This document shows, piece after piece, positions 11,501-26,500 of a DNA stretch of 64,000 nucleotides. The stretch's first letter is position 1, and every line of letters starts with the position of its first letter. The notes under the pieces were generated by a model. It ran no database searches. It was not told the origin of the DNA and saw nothing but the letters and a program-made list of their open reading frames with translations. Both the position numbers and the translations under genes were made by a program. The DNA lies in NCBI GenBank assembly GCA_947579665.1, contig OX388346.1, positions 91,638,615 through 91,702,614 of the forward strand. Direction: 5' to 3'. This DNA is from Sympetrum striolatum (taxonomy: Eukaryota > Arthropoda > Insecta > Odonata > Libellulidae).

Positions 11501-14500
11501 TCTCTCTAATTATGCATCTCACCTACTTTCTCTCATTTCTTTTTTGTTTTCTTCGATCAGTTTATGGTTCTCTCGTTGCTTTTTATACATACTGAGCTTT
11601 CTTAATTCTTCATCGCCTTTACTGCTGCAGTCTTCAATTGGTATTCATCGCCTTGTTTCCTCTTTTTGCCAATTCAAACGCAACAGGACGTACTTTCAAT
11701 TATTGTAACTGATTTCTGCACAGTTTTTGCTGTCTCTTTCATTACACCATTCTTATGGAAGACATTCTATGACACATTCATTATATTCCAATTTGTTTTT
11801 TCCACGTTGTCTTCGATAAAAATACTGTCTCTTTCAAAAAAATGTGATGAGCTGTGAACCTCTCAGTCTTTCTTAAGCATTCGCCTTCGTGATTCCCCGT
11901 TGCTCCAATATTCTTAGATTTCTAAATTATAACTATTCTCCGAAATCGGGCTTTTTGAATTTTTTTTGAGTTATTTATCCGCAATTCAATGACTGTAAAT
12001 TATTCATTTCATTTACAACTTCATTTGTTTCTCATGCTAAATTTCCGATAAATTGCTTTTCATTTATTTCATTTAAATTGCATTCTCTTCTATTTCCTAC
12101 CGGAATAAGGCCATTTTAAATCCCCATTCCACGGTATTTCATAATTTACTTCAATGAAAAAAACCTTTAATTTTCTTCTACAACGATAAAATGTACACAA
12201 TGCTTATTGCTCCTCTTTGATTGGCTTGCCAAATTAAAATTCTATTTCATTTCTACTGCTTGAAATGCAGGTTTAACGAAGAATAATTCTCATCCACCCT
12301 CTGAGCGGTATCGGCATTAATAGAGGTATTCCATACTTAAAAAATACTTTAAAAAATACAAATTTTAAAAATATATACATTTTGGAGCTATGTGAAATTA
12401 GTTTTCCTTCGAAAGCTGGGTTGTTAATTCTCATCAATCTCTAAAACAGCTTCCAGAGAAAAACAATTGTTGTTAGCCTTAAACTTGTTTTGATTATATG
12501 CCATCATATTTAAACATTTTGTATGAAAACCCTAAATGCTATTTCTAGGGAAAAGTAATGCGTGTTTCAGAAATATATCCTCAAATTTAATTTTTAATAT
12601 ATATAAAGTTAATACGCAATTAATCTAGAGAAAAATTAGTAAAAACTACCTTTAAATTGATCTTCATTATACATAAAGACTAGTGTTTATCTTTTTATGT
12701 ATCCTCATTACATCGACGACCTTGGGGACCAATTTGAACATTCATCGTTCAATTTATACTCCGAACGATTATGCGCTTACATTATTTTATTACGAAACAG
12801 AAATTTCAATGCAAATAATTCTTCGCTCGTTATCATATACATTCAATCCACAAATTATGTTATTCCGATACTCAACCTTTTCCTAAATATATAAATATAA
12901 TTCTTCGTTTCAAATTTTGAATTTCAAGAGTCTTGCTTTTGCTCCTGAAAGAAATCTTGCGACTGAAATATTTTAAATTTTTAAGCGAATTGAAATTGAT
13001 TCTGATTTTCAAAATGATTCGATTAATATATATTAATAATAATCAAGTTTAATTGCAGTTCATAATTTCCTTTGGTTTTTATTGAAAATTTTGGTTATGG
13101 GAAATGGTTTGAAAAATGTTATTGGGAAAAGTTAACACTTGGCCGAAAAAGTAAGAAGAGGATTAATTGATAAATTTTAACATATGGAAATCCATATTGA
13201 GGAAACTTTTAGGATTTTGATATAATTAATAACTACCCCAAAGTTACGCCTGATTCCGTGTCGTTTAACACATGGAATTGAAATATCTTTTATTACACGA
13301 AAACATTATTGTAATGGAAATGCAAACATGCATACATAATACAAGATAAACCTGAAAAGGTAGAATTTTAACTATAAATTTAGCAAAATAACAGCATATG
13401 GGAAAGTAGTCAGAGGAAAAGGATTTACTGTGGAGAACTAAAGGACACTAGAATGGTATCATAATTCAGCATGAATGGAAAAGTCGAAATTAGTACAAAT
13501 GGGAGGAGATAAGAGAAAGAAGAATCACCGACAGCCAATGAAAAGATGGAAGGGTTGCATAAATCAAGAGCAAGCGGTAGCTTTCGAAAAAGACAAAGGA
13601 CATGTGAAGCGTACGTGGTAGCAAGATCCCGATGCTGCACGACCCTAAGAGTGATCGTTACCGTTGAAGTCTCCAAGGAGAGGCAGAATTCATCGAAAAG
13701 AAAGAATTTAAAAATCAAAGTGTGAATGCCCTTCGAGAGACAGCTGATCGGCTCCCTGTGTAAATGGTGCGACGGCACGCGATTTCCGATCGAAAGCGCG
13801 GCAGAGGTCACGTGCGCGACGCGTCCCGCATCCGTGATATCATTTCGAAAGCTTGAACTTGGCCCAATTGAGCGACCCCTCACCCACATACGCTCACCTC
13901 CCCTTTCTCTTTCCCACCGACCTTCGCTTGCAAATGGTCCCAACGCTAAATGCTTCCAATAAAACCCCGCCGTTGACATCCTTCGAAACGGTAAAGGTCT
14001 TCGAGAGGAGCGACGATCCAACCAAGATCATCTCTTACTCGTCTAATCTAATTTTCTAACACGATTCCGAATCTCGTCTGACATTACCATTCGTTTTTTA
14101 GGAATTGAATCACATTTTAATAAATAACGCAAATGATAAATAATTCGGTGCAAATTGATAGCAATGAAATTAGTTCCATCGATACAATTGGCTATATATA
14201 TATAGACTGACAAAAAATTAACTACTTCAAAGAGAGATGGCGAAGGATGTATTCTTGGATTAAAATATCGAGCTGGAAGCTTAAGGAAAAGCATCTAAAT
14301 AAGAAAAACACCCACAAAAAGTGGGTATCGGCTCAACCACGCAAATATATCCCCTAAGCATTCTTTGATAATACAATGCATGATACTATAGCAAATTATA
14401 TTTAAAAGGCTTCTCAAGGGATCGATAGGTTGAAATAATTTAAAATTTAAAACGGCGTCTGTTAATAATAAAAAACCATTATTGTTAATAAAATAACGAA

Positions 14501-17500
14501 ATATAGACACAATATTAATAGAGCAATTTGCAGACTAAAAACATAAATTTATAATAAGTATTACTCTAGGTAGGAAAAATTGAAATGAAATTTTTTTAAA
14601 GAGTGGAGGAATGGTTGGGAGTTTTCAGAGTTTTTATGAAGTTTTGGAACTAATCTTTCAGTGTGATATCCCGTATAGTTAAATTGGGCAGTGCATTCTG
14701 ATTCTGTGAAAGCGGTCCCGGGTTCGATTTCCTGTGGTAACCCTTATGTGAAATTGCCCAAGCTGTCAATTTAACAAAAATAGAATACCAAAAGATATTG
14801 TATTAAGACAGAATTTGATCCGAATCATTTATTCCAAAAAACAATGAATCGCACTGATGCTTTAGCATGCATTTTTATGTTTGAACATACAGATAAACTC
14901 TTCTCCTATTCTATGCCTATTACTAAGTAAACCATAACTACAAAAATCTACTCTATATCATTTCATTGTTTCGCCCGCTTTGGAGTAAAGCAAAAGGTCT
15001 ATTTTATGCTTAAAAAGCGAATATTGTACTAATTTAGTTTTAAGCGATCGGAATTTTTTTCAGGAGCGATCGGAATGTTCTAAGTCGATAGTGTTTGAGA
15101 TCCGTGTTGAGCGTCGTCATTTGGCCCATCGACAAATACGGAAACGGAGCGATTTCAGGTGAAAGAGGCCGTCGTCAGGTGCTTCCCTTTTTTGGAGACG
15201 AGAATTTTGGGAGACCGCTCTCAGGGTTAATCCAATTGAGAGGACCTTCGATTCTTTCTCTTCGAAACAGTGACATGTCTTAATCCCTGGTGCAATTTTA
15301 GTATCCTTGATCCTATGATTTATGAGAGTACTTTTATAGTAAGCGCTGTTAAGGACTCAAGAACTAGATTAAATTGATATTCTAGGATTATACTGACTGT
15401 TCTCATTGTACGGATTTTTCTTATTGTGTGTACTTAGGCGTAACTAAAGAAAACATCATTTTCTTCATCCTAATCTTTATTCATTTTCAATAATCTTAAC
15501 TGGAAATAAATTGGAGGAGTGAATTTCTACAAAGAATTTTAGTCCTATAAAACTTCTTTAGACAATACTCATATTTATTTATTTATTCAAATTACGCTGC
15601 GATTAGGCCATTAGGCCTGGTGGCAGTGGTGTAGGGGGAAATACTAAATTACAAAGGATTGCATTCGCCCAAAGACGGGAGGGAAACTATATATATCATA
15701 TTTAAAAGCATACATTATATGATTCTCGTCTCTTATTTCACAGTTCCAAAATAATTAACAACAATTCAGAATTTTCATTTCTCCATTTTCTGTCCACCTT
15801 ATTGTGATCGTGATAACTTTATGATTTTTCTTATATTCAATATGAAATCTGAAATGACAGCAATCTTAGCTGAAATAAACATGACTCTCCTTTCTAACTT
15901 CACTGAAATAGCCTGTTTGGTGACACATTCTCCATCATCGGGGGTAAAGAATTACCAGAAGTTGTATGATAATGATAGTACGGCTATTGAAATTTACATT
16001 GGGTGTTTCTTAGAAGGTCAGTTATCCGGGCCTTTCTGCTCTTTTCGAAAACCAGTTGCAACGAGGTACAGAGTACCGACAAAGACTGGAGATTTTAAAC
16101 CCTTAATTCATAAACAGCTGTGCCCCAGTTTTTCTTTCCTTACCACAAATAGGTGGCCATCGTGAATTTTTCCGATAACTTAGGTCTCCATGTATCTTTT
16201 CATTGTTTAAATTCTCAGCAACGACCTGGAATCACTTGTCACGTGTTTCCGGAGACAAAGAAAAGAGTTTCTCCGATTCCTAAATCTTAGTGGATACTTT
16301 TACCGGAGGTGTGAGGGTAAATTCACGGAAACTTGAGTTCCCTCGACATGTAGATACCATCGAAGGCATTCTTCAGTGGTGGATGCGCTCGGAATTTCGA
16401 TCTCGGCCCAAGTCATTGGTGTCATCCGTTGCAGGGAAAACGAATTTCCGAGAAGAGAAATCGGAAAGGCGATTGATATGTGCGAGCGGTTTGCCGCGGG
16501 GTCAGAGGTTGACAAGAATGTGACTTATCTGAGGAAACTGATTTGAAAGGGATTTGCCAAGTATTGCCTTCCTGCTTAAAGAGCTGCTTTGCTTATATGA
16601 GTCACGGAGAAAACGCTCTCGCTTCTTCCGAAGGAATCCCACTTCTCTCCCATTCATATGGAATGCATGGTCAGGGCTTTTCCTATAGGCTAACTAGGCT
16701 TCAGCATAGGGCCTCAAGATCAAGAGGGGCCTGCATTCAAATTATTAGCAAAATAACACTATTGATATTTTCTTTTTTGTGATCTGGATTTTGTTTTAAT
16801 AAAGTTTCATTCTTGGTTTAGTTTAAGACATAAATTCTTAATAATTCATACTTAAACTTGAATTGTAAATTATTATGAAATAAATTTACCTGAATTGAAT
16901 TTGGTTTAATCTTTAATGTATTGAATATATTTAATTTAATTTGATAGAAAATATGATAATTTTTATTGCGTATTATTTTTCGCAGTCAAAGATTTTCATT
17001 ATTTGAATTTTGTTTTTTTGTAAATGTTGTGTGTTACGTTTGATTAGTTATTGTTAGAAGTACTATATATAGTGCTGAGTATAAATGTCGAACAAAAATG
17101 TTCTCGACTTTTTTTAATTTATTATCCGTGCCACATTTTTATAAAGGTTAGTAGCAATCACAATATGTTTCATTTAACATAATGATATATATCACAGTAA
17201 TGATGTATTTATTATCTCTCATGTAATTTACAAACTTAAAGTGGGAGGTGAAAGGGCCTCAAAAGTGGAATAGCCTCTTTTCATCTAAAACCGGCCCTGT
17301 GCATGGTGCATATTGTGCATTACTTTTAATATCCTTATACACTCCACTCATGACATTTCCTTTAGTAAAAAGCTCTTCGTTTCCCTTTTATTTAGAATTT
17401 GACTCCAAACTTCCTCTCCTTTCATATCTCTCCTTTCTTACATTTTTCGCCACGTTCTTCATTACATTCGTTCTTTTTCTTGAAGATACAATCCTCCATA

Positions 17501-20500
17501 TTCAACCAGTTTTTCCTAGTTCTTCCCTTGCATTCTGAACCATTTAAGTTATCAAATATCATCTTTATCATTCTACTTCCATCATCTTTCATGCTGAAAT
17601 CTCCATTCATACTGATCATAGAGCCTTTCTTTTAGTCCTTATTGATTTGCTACTCTGTCATTATTGACACTTGTCTCTACTTATAATCTCCAACATGAAT
17701 CCCCAACTAATCCATTCAGACATCATTCATTTTACTCATACGCTATTATTGACACAGCCAACTTTCTCTACAACACAAGGTGGGCGTTTAATTATTTTAT
17801 ATAATATATTCATCGCCATTTTCGTCTTGTTGAGCAATTTCATAAATTAAATCACTAACTAATATTACCTATTACTCTTCTACCTGCATGCTACGTCTTC
17901 CAATATCTTTTATAAATTACATTCTTAAATTATGAACAGTTCATGTGAAAAAATTGAATAATTTCTCAAATAAAAAGTTCCATTAATGAATCAGAAAGCT
18001 TATCGGTGAGTTAAAGTATAACCATGAAAAGCAAATAACTTTCATTAAATCGCAAACTTTTTTCCAATTGAGAAGATGTCGATGAAGAAAGATGATTGCA
18101 TTTAATTTATTGTAATCCTTGGATACAATTGATAAATTAGTTAGTATTTCATCATTGCCTATCTGACCAATAACTAATGAGTTTTAAGCATAATAGTTAA
18201 AGAAATAAAGAATCTTTGAATATGGTCAATTTGTGAGTAACCTATGATTCGCGATAGTTAATTCTTGAATGTTCGCTAACATTATTATATGCATAAGAAA
18301 TACTTGCTGCGCAAACATTTTTCACACTTTTGTACGGAGGGTGTTCTAAAATGGAGGTGGGTGAAAGATGATGAATAAGTTTTATTAACAACAAGGATAT
18401 TAATGCTGAATCGTATTAGAATAGTTCTTGTAATTGAAGACCTGCAGTATACATAAATTTATGCATGTTGCCATTTTACACTAATCCACTGCGATATCTA
18501 AAGAAATAAAGAAGCGGAAGGATAACTTGAAAACAAACTTCTCTGGTTAACTCAGTTATCAGTGAGTTATTTAAATGCGTGCTAATGATTTAAGAACTAT
18601 TTAATGTTTAATTCCCTTAAAATAAATCATACGAAGGATTAATTTATTTAAGGGAATTAAAAAAACATCTCTCTGATATCTTTTATTCCATTAGAGCTCA
18701 TACGCTTCACTATTGTTTTAAATGTTTACATGTTTTAAAATGCTAATTTCATCAGGAAAACTTTGGTAACTAATCTTTCTGTTGTTTTATTTCAGCCATC
18801 TTATTCAATACCTGATCGAGAGATGGGGATATGACTATAAATCACTATTGGCCGATGAATCTCGTATGGAGTACAAAACACCCAGGTAACATTTTACTTT
18901 TTCATATTAAAGTTACAAACATTTTTTATTAATTGTTATATAAGTGAACGTCACCACCAGTCCTTGTGACTAGCTGCAATGGTTTTGTGCAATAAATAAA
19001 TATGGCTCGCTCATACATTAAGATTAACGCAAACAAATCAGCGCATAAAAGTATCAAGGCTGTAAGTTACAAAAATTCCTTTAATTTTCAATAAAAAATG
19101 GAAAAGAATTGAGTCATAAAAATAATTCGTGCCAAAACACATTTGCTGAAATACCTCATATCACTTTATTTCATATCATGTTAAAGATATTATTAAGAAT
19201 TTTATGGAAAGAAAATATTTTACTGCATGTGTTATCTTCCTTTGGAGTTTTTTAGGGGTTAATTTAAATAAAGTTTGCGAGAAGTTTAAAAATACCAACT
19301 AAAGCTTCTCAGAAACGAATATATAGCGAAAAGTGTTAAACTGAGAATTAATTACCTTATTATTACCTGAAATTTAATAACAGGACTGTAATAATGTTTA
19401 GAAAATTATAATAAATAGGTCATTAATCTTCTTCTGAGGCACTCTGTTTCTTAAAATGTGTTTGTTAAATCACAATCTTTTAATCTTAAACTTGAAGAAA
19501 AATAATTTTTGAACCTTAAAACAAGTAAATCAAGTAATTGCCGTTTTAATAATCCCCAAGTGTGGTTAATGAATAAATCGTACGTTCATCCTCATCAACA
19601 CTAAGTCTCTATCCTCTCTCACCGAATCTTTTCATCTAACACGGACGATACAGTGCGAGCGACATAATTCGACGATTTCATCAAGGAAACAATCTTCGAA
19701 GAGCCAATTTATTCTGAAAGAATACTACACTAAGACAATGCTGATTTTATTTTTTTCTGCTCAGTTCAGAAGTATATTAAATCCGCTAATTCTTCTGCAG
19801 ATTCGAGAGTGCTTCTGTGGCATGCAGGTAACCTCTGCCCTCTTAATTAGATGTTATCCGAGACGATGATAAGTTTGATACCAGCCAAACGACGATAATT
19901 AGGAATTATTTTAGAGTTGCTTTGCTATGAATAAATTACTGTACATTTAAGATTGAGTTACACTTCGGTAACCAATTTTGATATCAACGCAGTATCTTAT
20001 AGGTATGACAGACAATGTCTCCATGAGTTTCACTCCCTGAATATTTTTGTCTATACATAGTACACGCACACGCAATAATAACATGTGTATATATGTATAC
20101 AAAACCTATTTAAGGAAACGAAACTAAATGGAAACCACATGGCTTAATAACGTATTTCAAGTGTGGATTTCATAGGAGCGTTATCGCTTTGATTTTATTT
20201 TCATTGAAATATACATTATTTTGCATTCATCATTAGCGTCAATTCAGTCTGAATAAGCTTCAAATAAGAGTGGAACTTGAATGGATAAAGATGTGTAGAT
20301 CCCCTAATTACGGTGTTTTTGAGAAATTCTTAGCTTTTTTACTATCGGACTTCATGTGAGAGATCTATAATTTGCAATGCGTTTGCACTAAATAGAAAAA
20401 TTAATATTTAAGCATAGGAAAGCTTAGTCTTGCTATCAAATATTATATTGAAATTCGAGTTTTGCGGGATTCGTTTCACTTGAAACATAAAACTGTGGCT

Positions 20501-23500
20501 ACTATAAATACTAATTATTTTATTATTTATTTAGTGATATCATGACCTTCGATTATTAAACAAAATGTTTTAGTTGATCTTAAGGATTTTTCTTCGTAAT
20601 TGAGTATTTTTCAGCGAAATTTTGTTTTTTTATATGAAACTATGCCAACAGCCATTAGCGTCAGCATCTGCAATTTTAGAGATAGAATAAATAAATACCA
20701 AAGTTCTATCTTCGAATATCTACTTGAAAATTAAAATAGATTTGTATTCTCAGAGACTTACAAAACCCACCATAATTTTCCGCGTCATTCATTAAATATT
20801 TAAATTAATTATTAAAAAATGACAATTCGGATCGAAGCACGCAGTTCTAGGTGTAAGAAAGTCAACTCTACGTTCACCAGTATAGGCATGGTGATAATGA
20901 AATGAACAATCAAAGGAATAAAAATGAAGCATCAATACGATCATGTCATTTAAACAATGACAAATATCAGAATTAATTAAATTCATCTTTTCATTAATAA
21001 ATACACATTAATGCAGATGGAATCGGAAAATTTTACAAAAACATTTTTCGAGAATTTAAATGCAGTATTAAAAAATATTTTAAGAAAACTGCCTACTTCC
21101 AAGAAATTTTCCTAAATTTCATTACGAATAGGTAATATAGATACATTCATTCTTTCTTCGCGGACTTCGTACAATTCTTGGCGAGCATAAAAAATATTGG
21201 AAGCCAGTTCCCGTGCCACAGCGTGGAGAATTATAAAATAATTCAATTAATCCAGAGCAACTAGGGATAAATGATGGCAAAAGTTGTATTATATAAATGT
21301 TGCCTTAATTTGTAGATCCGTTAAGTTTTCGTTTCGATTTAAAAGAATTAGAGGGGTGAAGAGTTAGTTTAATCTGGAAAAGACTCGATTCGAAGCTATT
21401 AAGAAGATACTTTCCTAAATAGTTGTTCTCAGGATCTGAACGTATGAGGTTGCATTGCCTCACGCGCAATTCTAAATTATCCCCAACCACCGATCTTCAT
21501 TATCCACTCACAATCAGACGACAATGATCTTGATTATTCAAAGCCAAAACTACTCGCAATAGGGTGGAATATATTGATTGGATTCTTAAGATCGACCAAT
21601 CGGAAAATATGCGATTAGTTTATTTCTTCGAATTTCTACTGTGACTCTGTGTCAATCCAGAAAACCCAGCATCTTCATCCCCATCTCTTCATGGCAACAT
21701 TCTTCATCCACAAAAATATTATTTCACCCGAGGTATAAATCAAATCGAGAATCCAGAGATTCTTTGCGCTCTGTGTGCAGAAAATCTTCGTCGCGTTTTG
21801 ATAATACTAAAAAAATAATTGTTAATTAATTCAAATTAAGCTAGTATAACATGCGAAATTTATCTTAATATGAGTCTGATATTATTAAATCAAGAGATCT
21901 GAATAAATAAAAAATAATATTGACTGTTTCGTTCGTGAATAACAAAATCAAAAGTTTAAATAATTCTTGCTGCTCTATAAAATATTCCATCTACTCCTAA
22001 CTCATCTTGATAACACCCTTGATTCGATATGTAGACCTGACACGAATAACCACTAAGAATAAGTAGTCTACGCAAAAGTAAATCTTCTAATTGTATAATA
22101 ATTTATATAAAATAAATAAGACAGAATATAACTTATGTAAAATAATTTTCAGATTTTATAACACTAATATTCGCGTAATCTTCAGGTACGACCCTAAAAA
22201 TCTGTTTAAATTTTAAATTCTCATTAGGAAAGCATTGATATGCCTAGATAACTATTCTTTCCGAACATGCACTAACAAAACACTACGTAATATTAGGTTG
22301 AACAGTATGTATTTTCATATTTACACTATAAACGATTTGAAGAGTGAAAATTTAATAAGGAATATCTTCGCCTTCAAAAGATACGATGTAAAATTGCTTT
22401 GAAATACAAGAAATATTACAGCACTTTCACAATATTCCACATAAAATTGTTTATGGTGCAAATATTGAAAACATTTATTGTACGACGTACCTCTACAACA
22501 CGACTACACATTATGTTTTCTTGATTTTAGGTCAGAGTCTGCCCAAACGGCTCTTCCTAGAATGGTTCAAGCCTTAATTCCAGAAATCTGACAAAAAATC
22601 CCCACGTTGTGACACACCAGAGCTCTACCTGTGTTTTAAATTTTACAATTCTGTACACATCATGAAGAGAATAAAGCTTTTTGATGCTTCATAATATTTA
22701 CTCTTAACTTCTCACAAATCAACATACATCGGATATTAATTAAATTTTACTGAAACTCTGAATCTGGCATTAAATATCATAATATCTTGAAATACTGACG
22801 AGGAATAAATCTCAAATCTGCATACAACTAAGTGGAAATTTTTCTAGGCAATCGTTGGAAAAGGTAACATTAATAGAGACTTATTTTACTGTTAAATGAG
22901 TATTTTTCGTCCTCCAAATGAAATGAATAGATATTAACAGATAGCGTTAGTAAAAAGAAAGTTCATAGCACATATGAAGCCAGTTTTAAAACCCAACTCT
23001 TGACAGCATCCGTTCACCAGTAGTATGGCTGAAGGCAGCGATACCATAAAAGGAAGTGTTTATATGTCTCGCGTGATATGAAGTGGGCGACACCCAGGAC
23101 AAGCTCTTGCTAATGGCCGATGATTTATAAAGATGTTGGTTGCTGTCATAATAATATGCGAGCACCGTTTCCGCAACTGTGGCTTTATTCAGATACGGGC
23201 AAAGAAAGCAGACTACATAATGGATTGAGATCCAACCAAGATAATTCTCGTTTCGCACAAAAACAAAACTGGTTTTTCTTCTCCGTCATATAAGGCTATC
23301 GAACACGAGCATTTTTATCGATGTTTGTTTATGCGAGAGGTTAACTGCAGACCTTGATTGTCACCCAATGCTAACCAAAGAGCCGGATTCGTTCAGTGTG
23401 TGATATTTTAGCGGAAACTTGTTCAGAAGCCATTCGAGACAGTATCGACCAATTAATAAAGAAATGATTGATTTGTTTCCTTTTCCAACTCGTTACTGTT

Positions 23501-26500
23501 TCAACATTTTTCAAACTGAAATATTACTGCAGAGAGTAAAAGTGTCTGAATTATTTTAGGTTTTTCACTACACGTTTCATTTATGTATTATACTAATAGT
23601 GTGAATTTATAAAGCAATTGAGACACCTTAAATTTATCACTGAAGAGGATTTATGAGCTCGATTTTTATAGCAAGTTAATTGCTAGAGTGTCCAAGTAAA
23701 TTATTTAATTTTCTATTGGATACCTCATCTTGGATATTTTCCAATATAGTAAGGCGAAGTAATTTACTATGTGCAAATTTAAAATAAATAATCCATTTAC
23801 TTGTGATTTGTAGGTCAGTCAGCTGATATACCGCTAATCATAGAACTCAATTATTTTTTTTAAGTGATCTCTGCTCATGAAAAATTCTTCCTCACAGATA
23901 TTCAATCGACATGTTTAAACTCATATGCTATTATACTAATCACAAGTGAAATATACGATTTTATCTTGTGATTTAATATTGCACACTACGTTGTTGAAAA
24001 GCTTCATATGAATATACACCCAGTAACAAAACAAAACTGAAAATAGAACATAATTAAGTGTATCAGAGCATAACTGTAAGACTTTCAGAAAACTTTCATG
24101 GAATCTTGCGTTCATCTAATCAGGAATAGTTGAGCAGAAATTGTCCGAAAGGCCAAATATATTGTTAACGTCGCGTAAATTACCCTTCCTTAACTCCATT
24201 TCTTCTGATTTACTAACGGAAAACTTCCCACCCGACAAGCCGACAGTAGAATAGTTCTAGTTTTCCATCTGTGCTTTCTTCTTAGCATCGCTTCCGCCAT
24301 TAACTACTTTTCTTAGTGCTTTCTCATGAGAAAAATTCCTTCTCATTTCACATACAAATCTCGTTTTATTGAGTAACGCATTAAATAATCCTGGCAAAAT
24401 TATTTCGTTTCATTTCTCATACATTAATTCCGTTTCCCTTATTTTGGCTAATATTCGTGGCTTCTAATTGTCTTTGTTACGCTTATTTTTTTAAACTTGA
24501 GCAATAATCTATACGAGTACTTCCTTCGTTAAAATAATATTTGGAACCAAAGGAAGGAAGATTTAAAGACCATTGAGATGTACGCTAAGTAAAAGCTGGT
24601 AAACTAAGATGGATTAACGAAAAAACGAAAAATACAATAACATTCACCTATAGCATTCCAAAAGCATTAACTATTTTTTTAATAAACGTAAAAAATATTC
24701 CCGATTGATTAAACAATCAACTATATTGATTGATAAATTCAATCACTTCGGTCTTCACTTGGTGAAACTTCATCTGAAACACATTAGATAAATAAATTTC
24801 ACAAATAAAATTTAAAAAGAACACAGCACAGGAGCGGTTTTGACCTGAAGATGACTTTGTAGCGTCTAATTCTCTTCAGAAAGAAAATCAACATACGCGA
24901 AATTAGGGCAGGGATAAAACTCAGGGAATGACCATTGAGGTCTTTAAGAAACGTTATCTCGTGAAAACATGATTCATTCATGGCTGAGAAAAATAAAAAC
25001 GTCTTTAAAACGCAAGTTACTGACGCTTCTCATATGGTACTTCCATTTGATACGAATCGCAGGAATTAATTAATTTAAGTTTGAAAAACTTTGCTTTAGA
25101 AGCTATTCTTCCCCTCTTTCTCGAATCAAAACTTTTAAAACTCTCTAGTTCTTGATCAAATCTATTTGGTTCGCTCCGAAAAGGAAATTTTAAGAAGATA
25201 TACCATTTTACGTCATGCCTTCTGCGAGGAAGCTGAGACTGTTAGTATGAACTTGTTCCTTCCTTTATATTTCTCTTACCTATATCGGGGCGTCCATGCT
25301 TGCTTATGTGTGAAGATTTAACGATATACTACGAAGATCCAGAGATGCAAAAATACAAGAGATACAACTTCTCTACAGCTATTCAGACTTATAAAAATGA
25401 AAACGATTATACCTCTTGAATTTTGTAAGAAAGCAGTAAAAATTAATATGAAACAGTCCTTATCATAGTAATATTCTATCTCAGTTAAAAGTCCACCTTC
25501 CCCCATTTTGGGGCCAGAAAATATATATTTTTTTACGTGGCTACAGTAAAAGCCGACCATAGATTTCTTGTGTTTATTATAATATGTACAGTCAAGTATA
25601 TAATTTTACTTTTACATCTTGGGCTACACATTCCGGCAGCCAGTTTAGACACACTTTTCTGTTAAAAAATCCAGAGAAAGCAGGAAGGATTAAAGAAAAT
25701 GTTTAGTTGCGCACACCAGGAACGTATCGCCACAGGTTGTTGTTTTAATCGTCAGTGAAAGTTTTATAAGAGGATAGTAATAATGGCGACTTTAATTGGC
25801 AAATTTCAGTCTACAAAGACTACTCTCACTATTAACCTTTTTTACAACACAAACAAACATGCCCTAACCGCGATTTTAACCCGAGACCTCGGCTAGCAAC
25901 GCTAAACACTACGCCACTGAGGCCGGAAGATGAATTGTTTTGTAACAATATGTAAATCTTTCTTAATCTTCGTATTTTTCTTCTGTGAGGATTCATACAG
26001 AAATTAGGCTTTTACTAATATCATTTTTGGCCCGTTAAAACATGAATTATGACCCTGAAAAAGTAGTTTACACGTTAAAATGGACCTCCTAAATGCAGCC
26101 TTACAAAATGGACTAAAAGGCTCTTAATGTCCGGACTATCATCTAGGAATACTATTATGGATTTTACGGATACAATCCTACACAACCTCGAAGAGTGTCG
26201 TAGGAAAGTTGTGAGGAGGAGAGTGACTAACAGAAATCTCCGCAACGAGAAGTTGCTTTCATCACAGGAATCGGTCAACAAAGGAGACTTCAGAATATAA
26301 AAACTCTTTACAAACCCATTCTTCTGACTTGGAGACGCACAAAATATTTGAGAACATGACCTTGTATTAGTATCAAAAACGCTTCGAGGACTTTGAATAG
26401 CCACTTGAGATGTTGTTGATATTACGCATAGCTCACCTGTAAAAGAACTGATTGTGAGTGAAGCACATTCGAAATAAAAAATAAATAAAAAATGAATACA

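Larger units (their letters stand above)
8550..18795 (+). other. Intron 1 of the Spaetzle-like gene (10.2 kb, phase 2)
   Basis: The intron runs from GTGAGT to TTTATTTCAG. It holds a Tigger-like MITE, a complete non-autonomous Helitron, one tRNA-SINE, a LINE-tail-like fragment, an hAT-type element and a CpG-rich patch at 13.6-14.0 kb (all listed separately). The remainder is AT-rich. A 12-base-stem imperfect hairpin (AATTCCCTT against AAGGGAATT) lies at 18608-18661. No nested host gene is recognised. Confidence 0.85.

Noticed and set aside
13425..14021. 198-residue open frame on the minus strand
   Set aside because: No recognisable domain and no splice or start context. It lies over a CpG-rich patch where stop codons are rare, and the C-terminal third looks like random AT-rich translation.
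26075..26404. 109-residue minus-strand open frame
   Set aside because: Neither strand gives a protein pattern that I recognise, and it lies deep in intron 2 without splice context. It could be a decayed repeat but cannot be supported.
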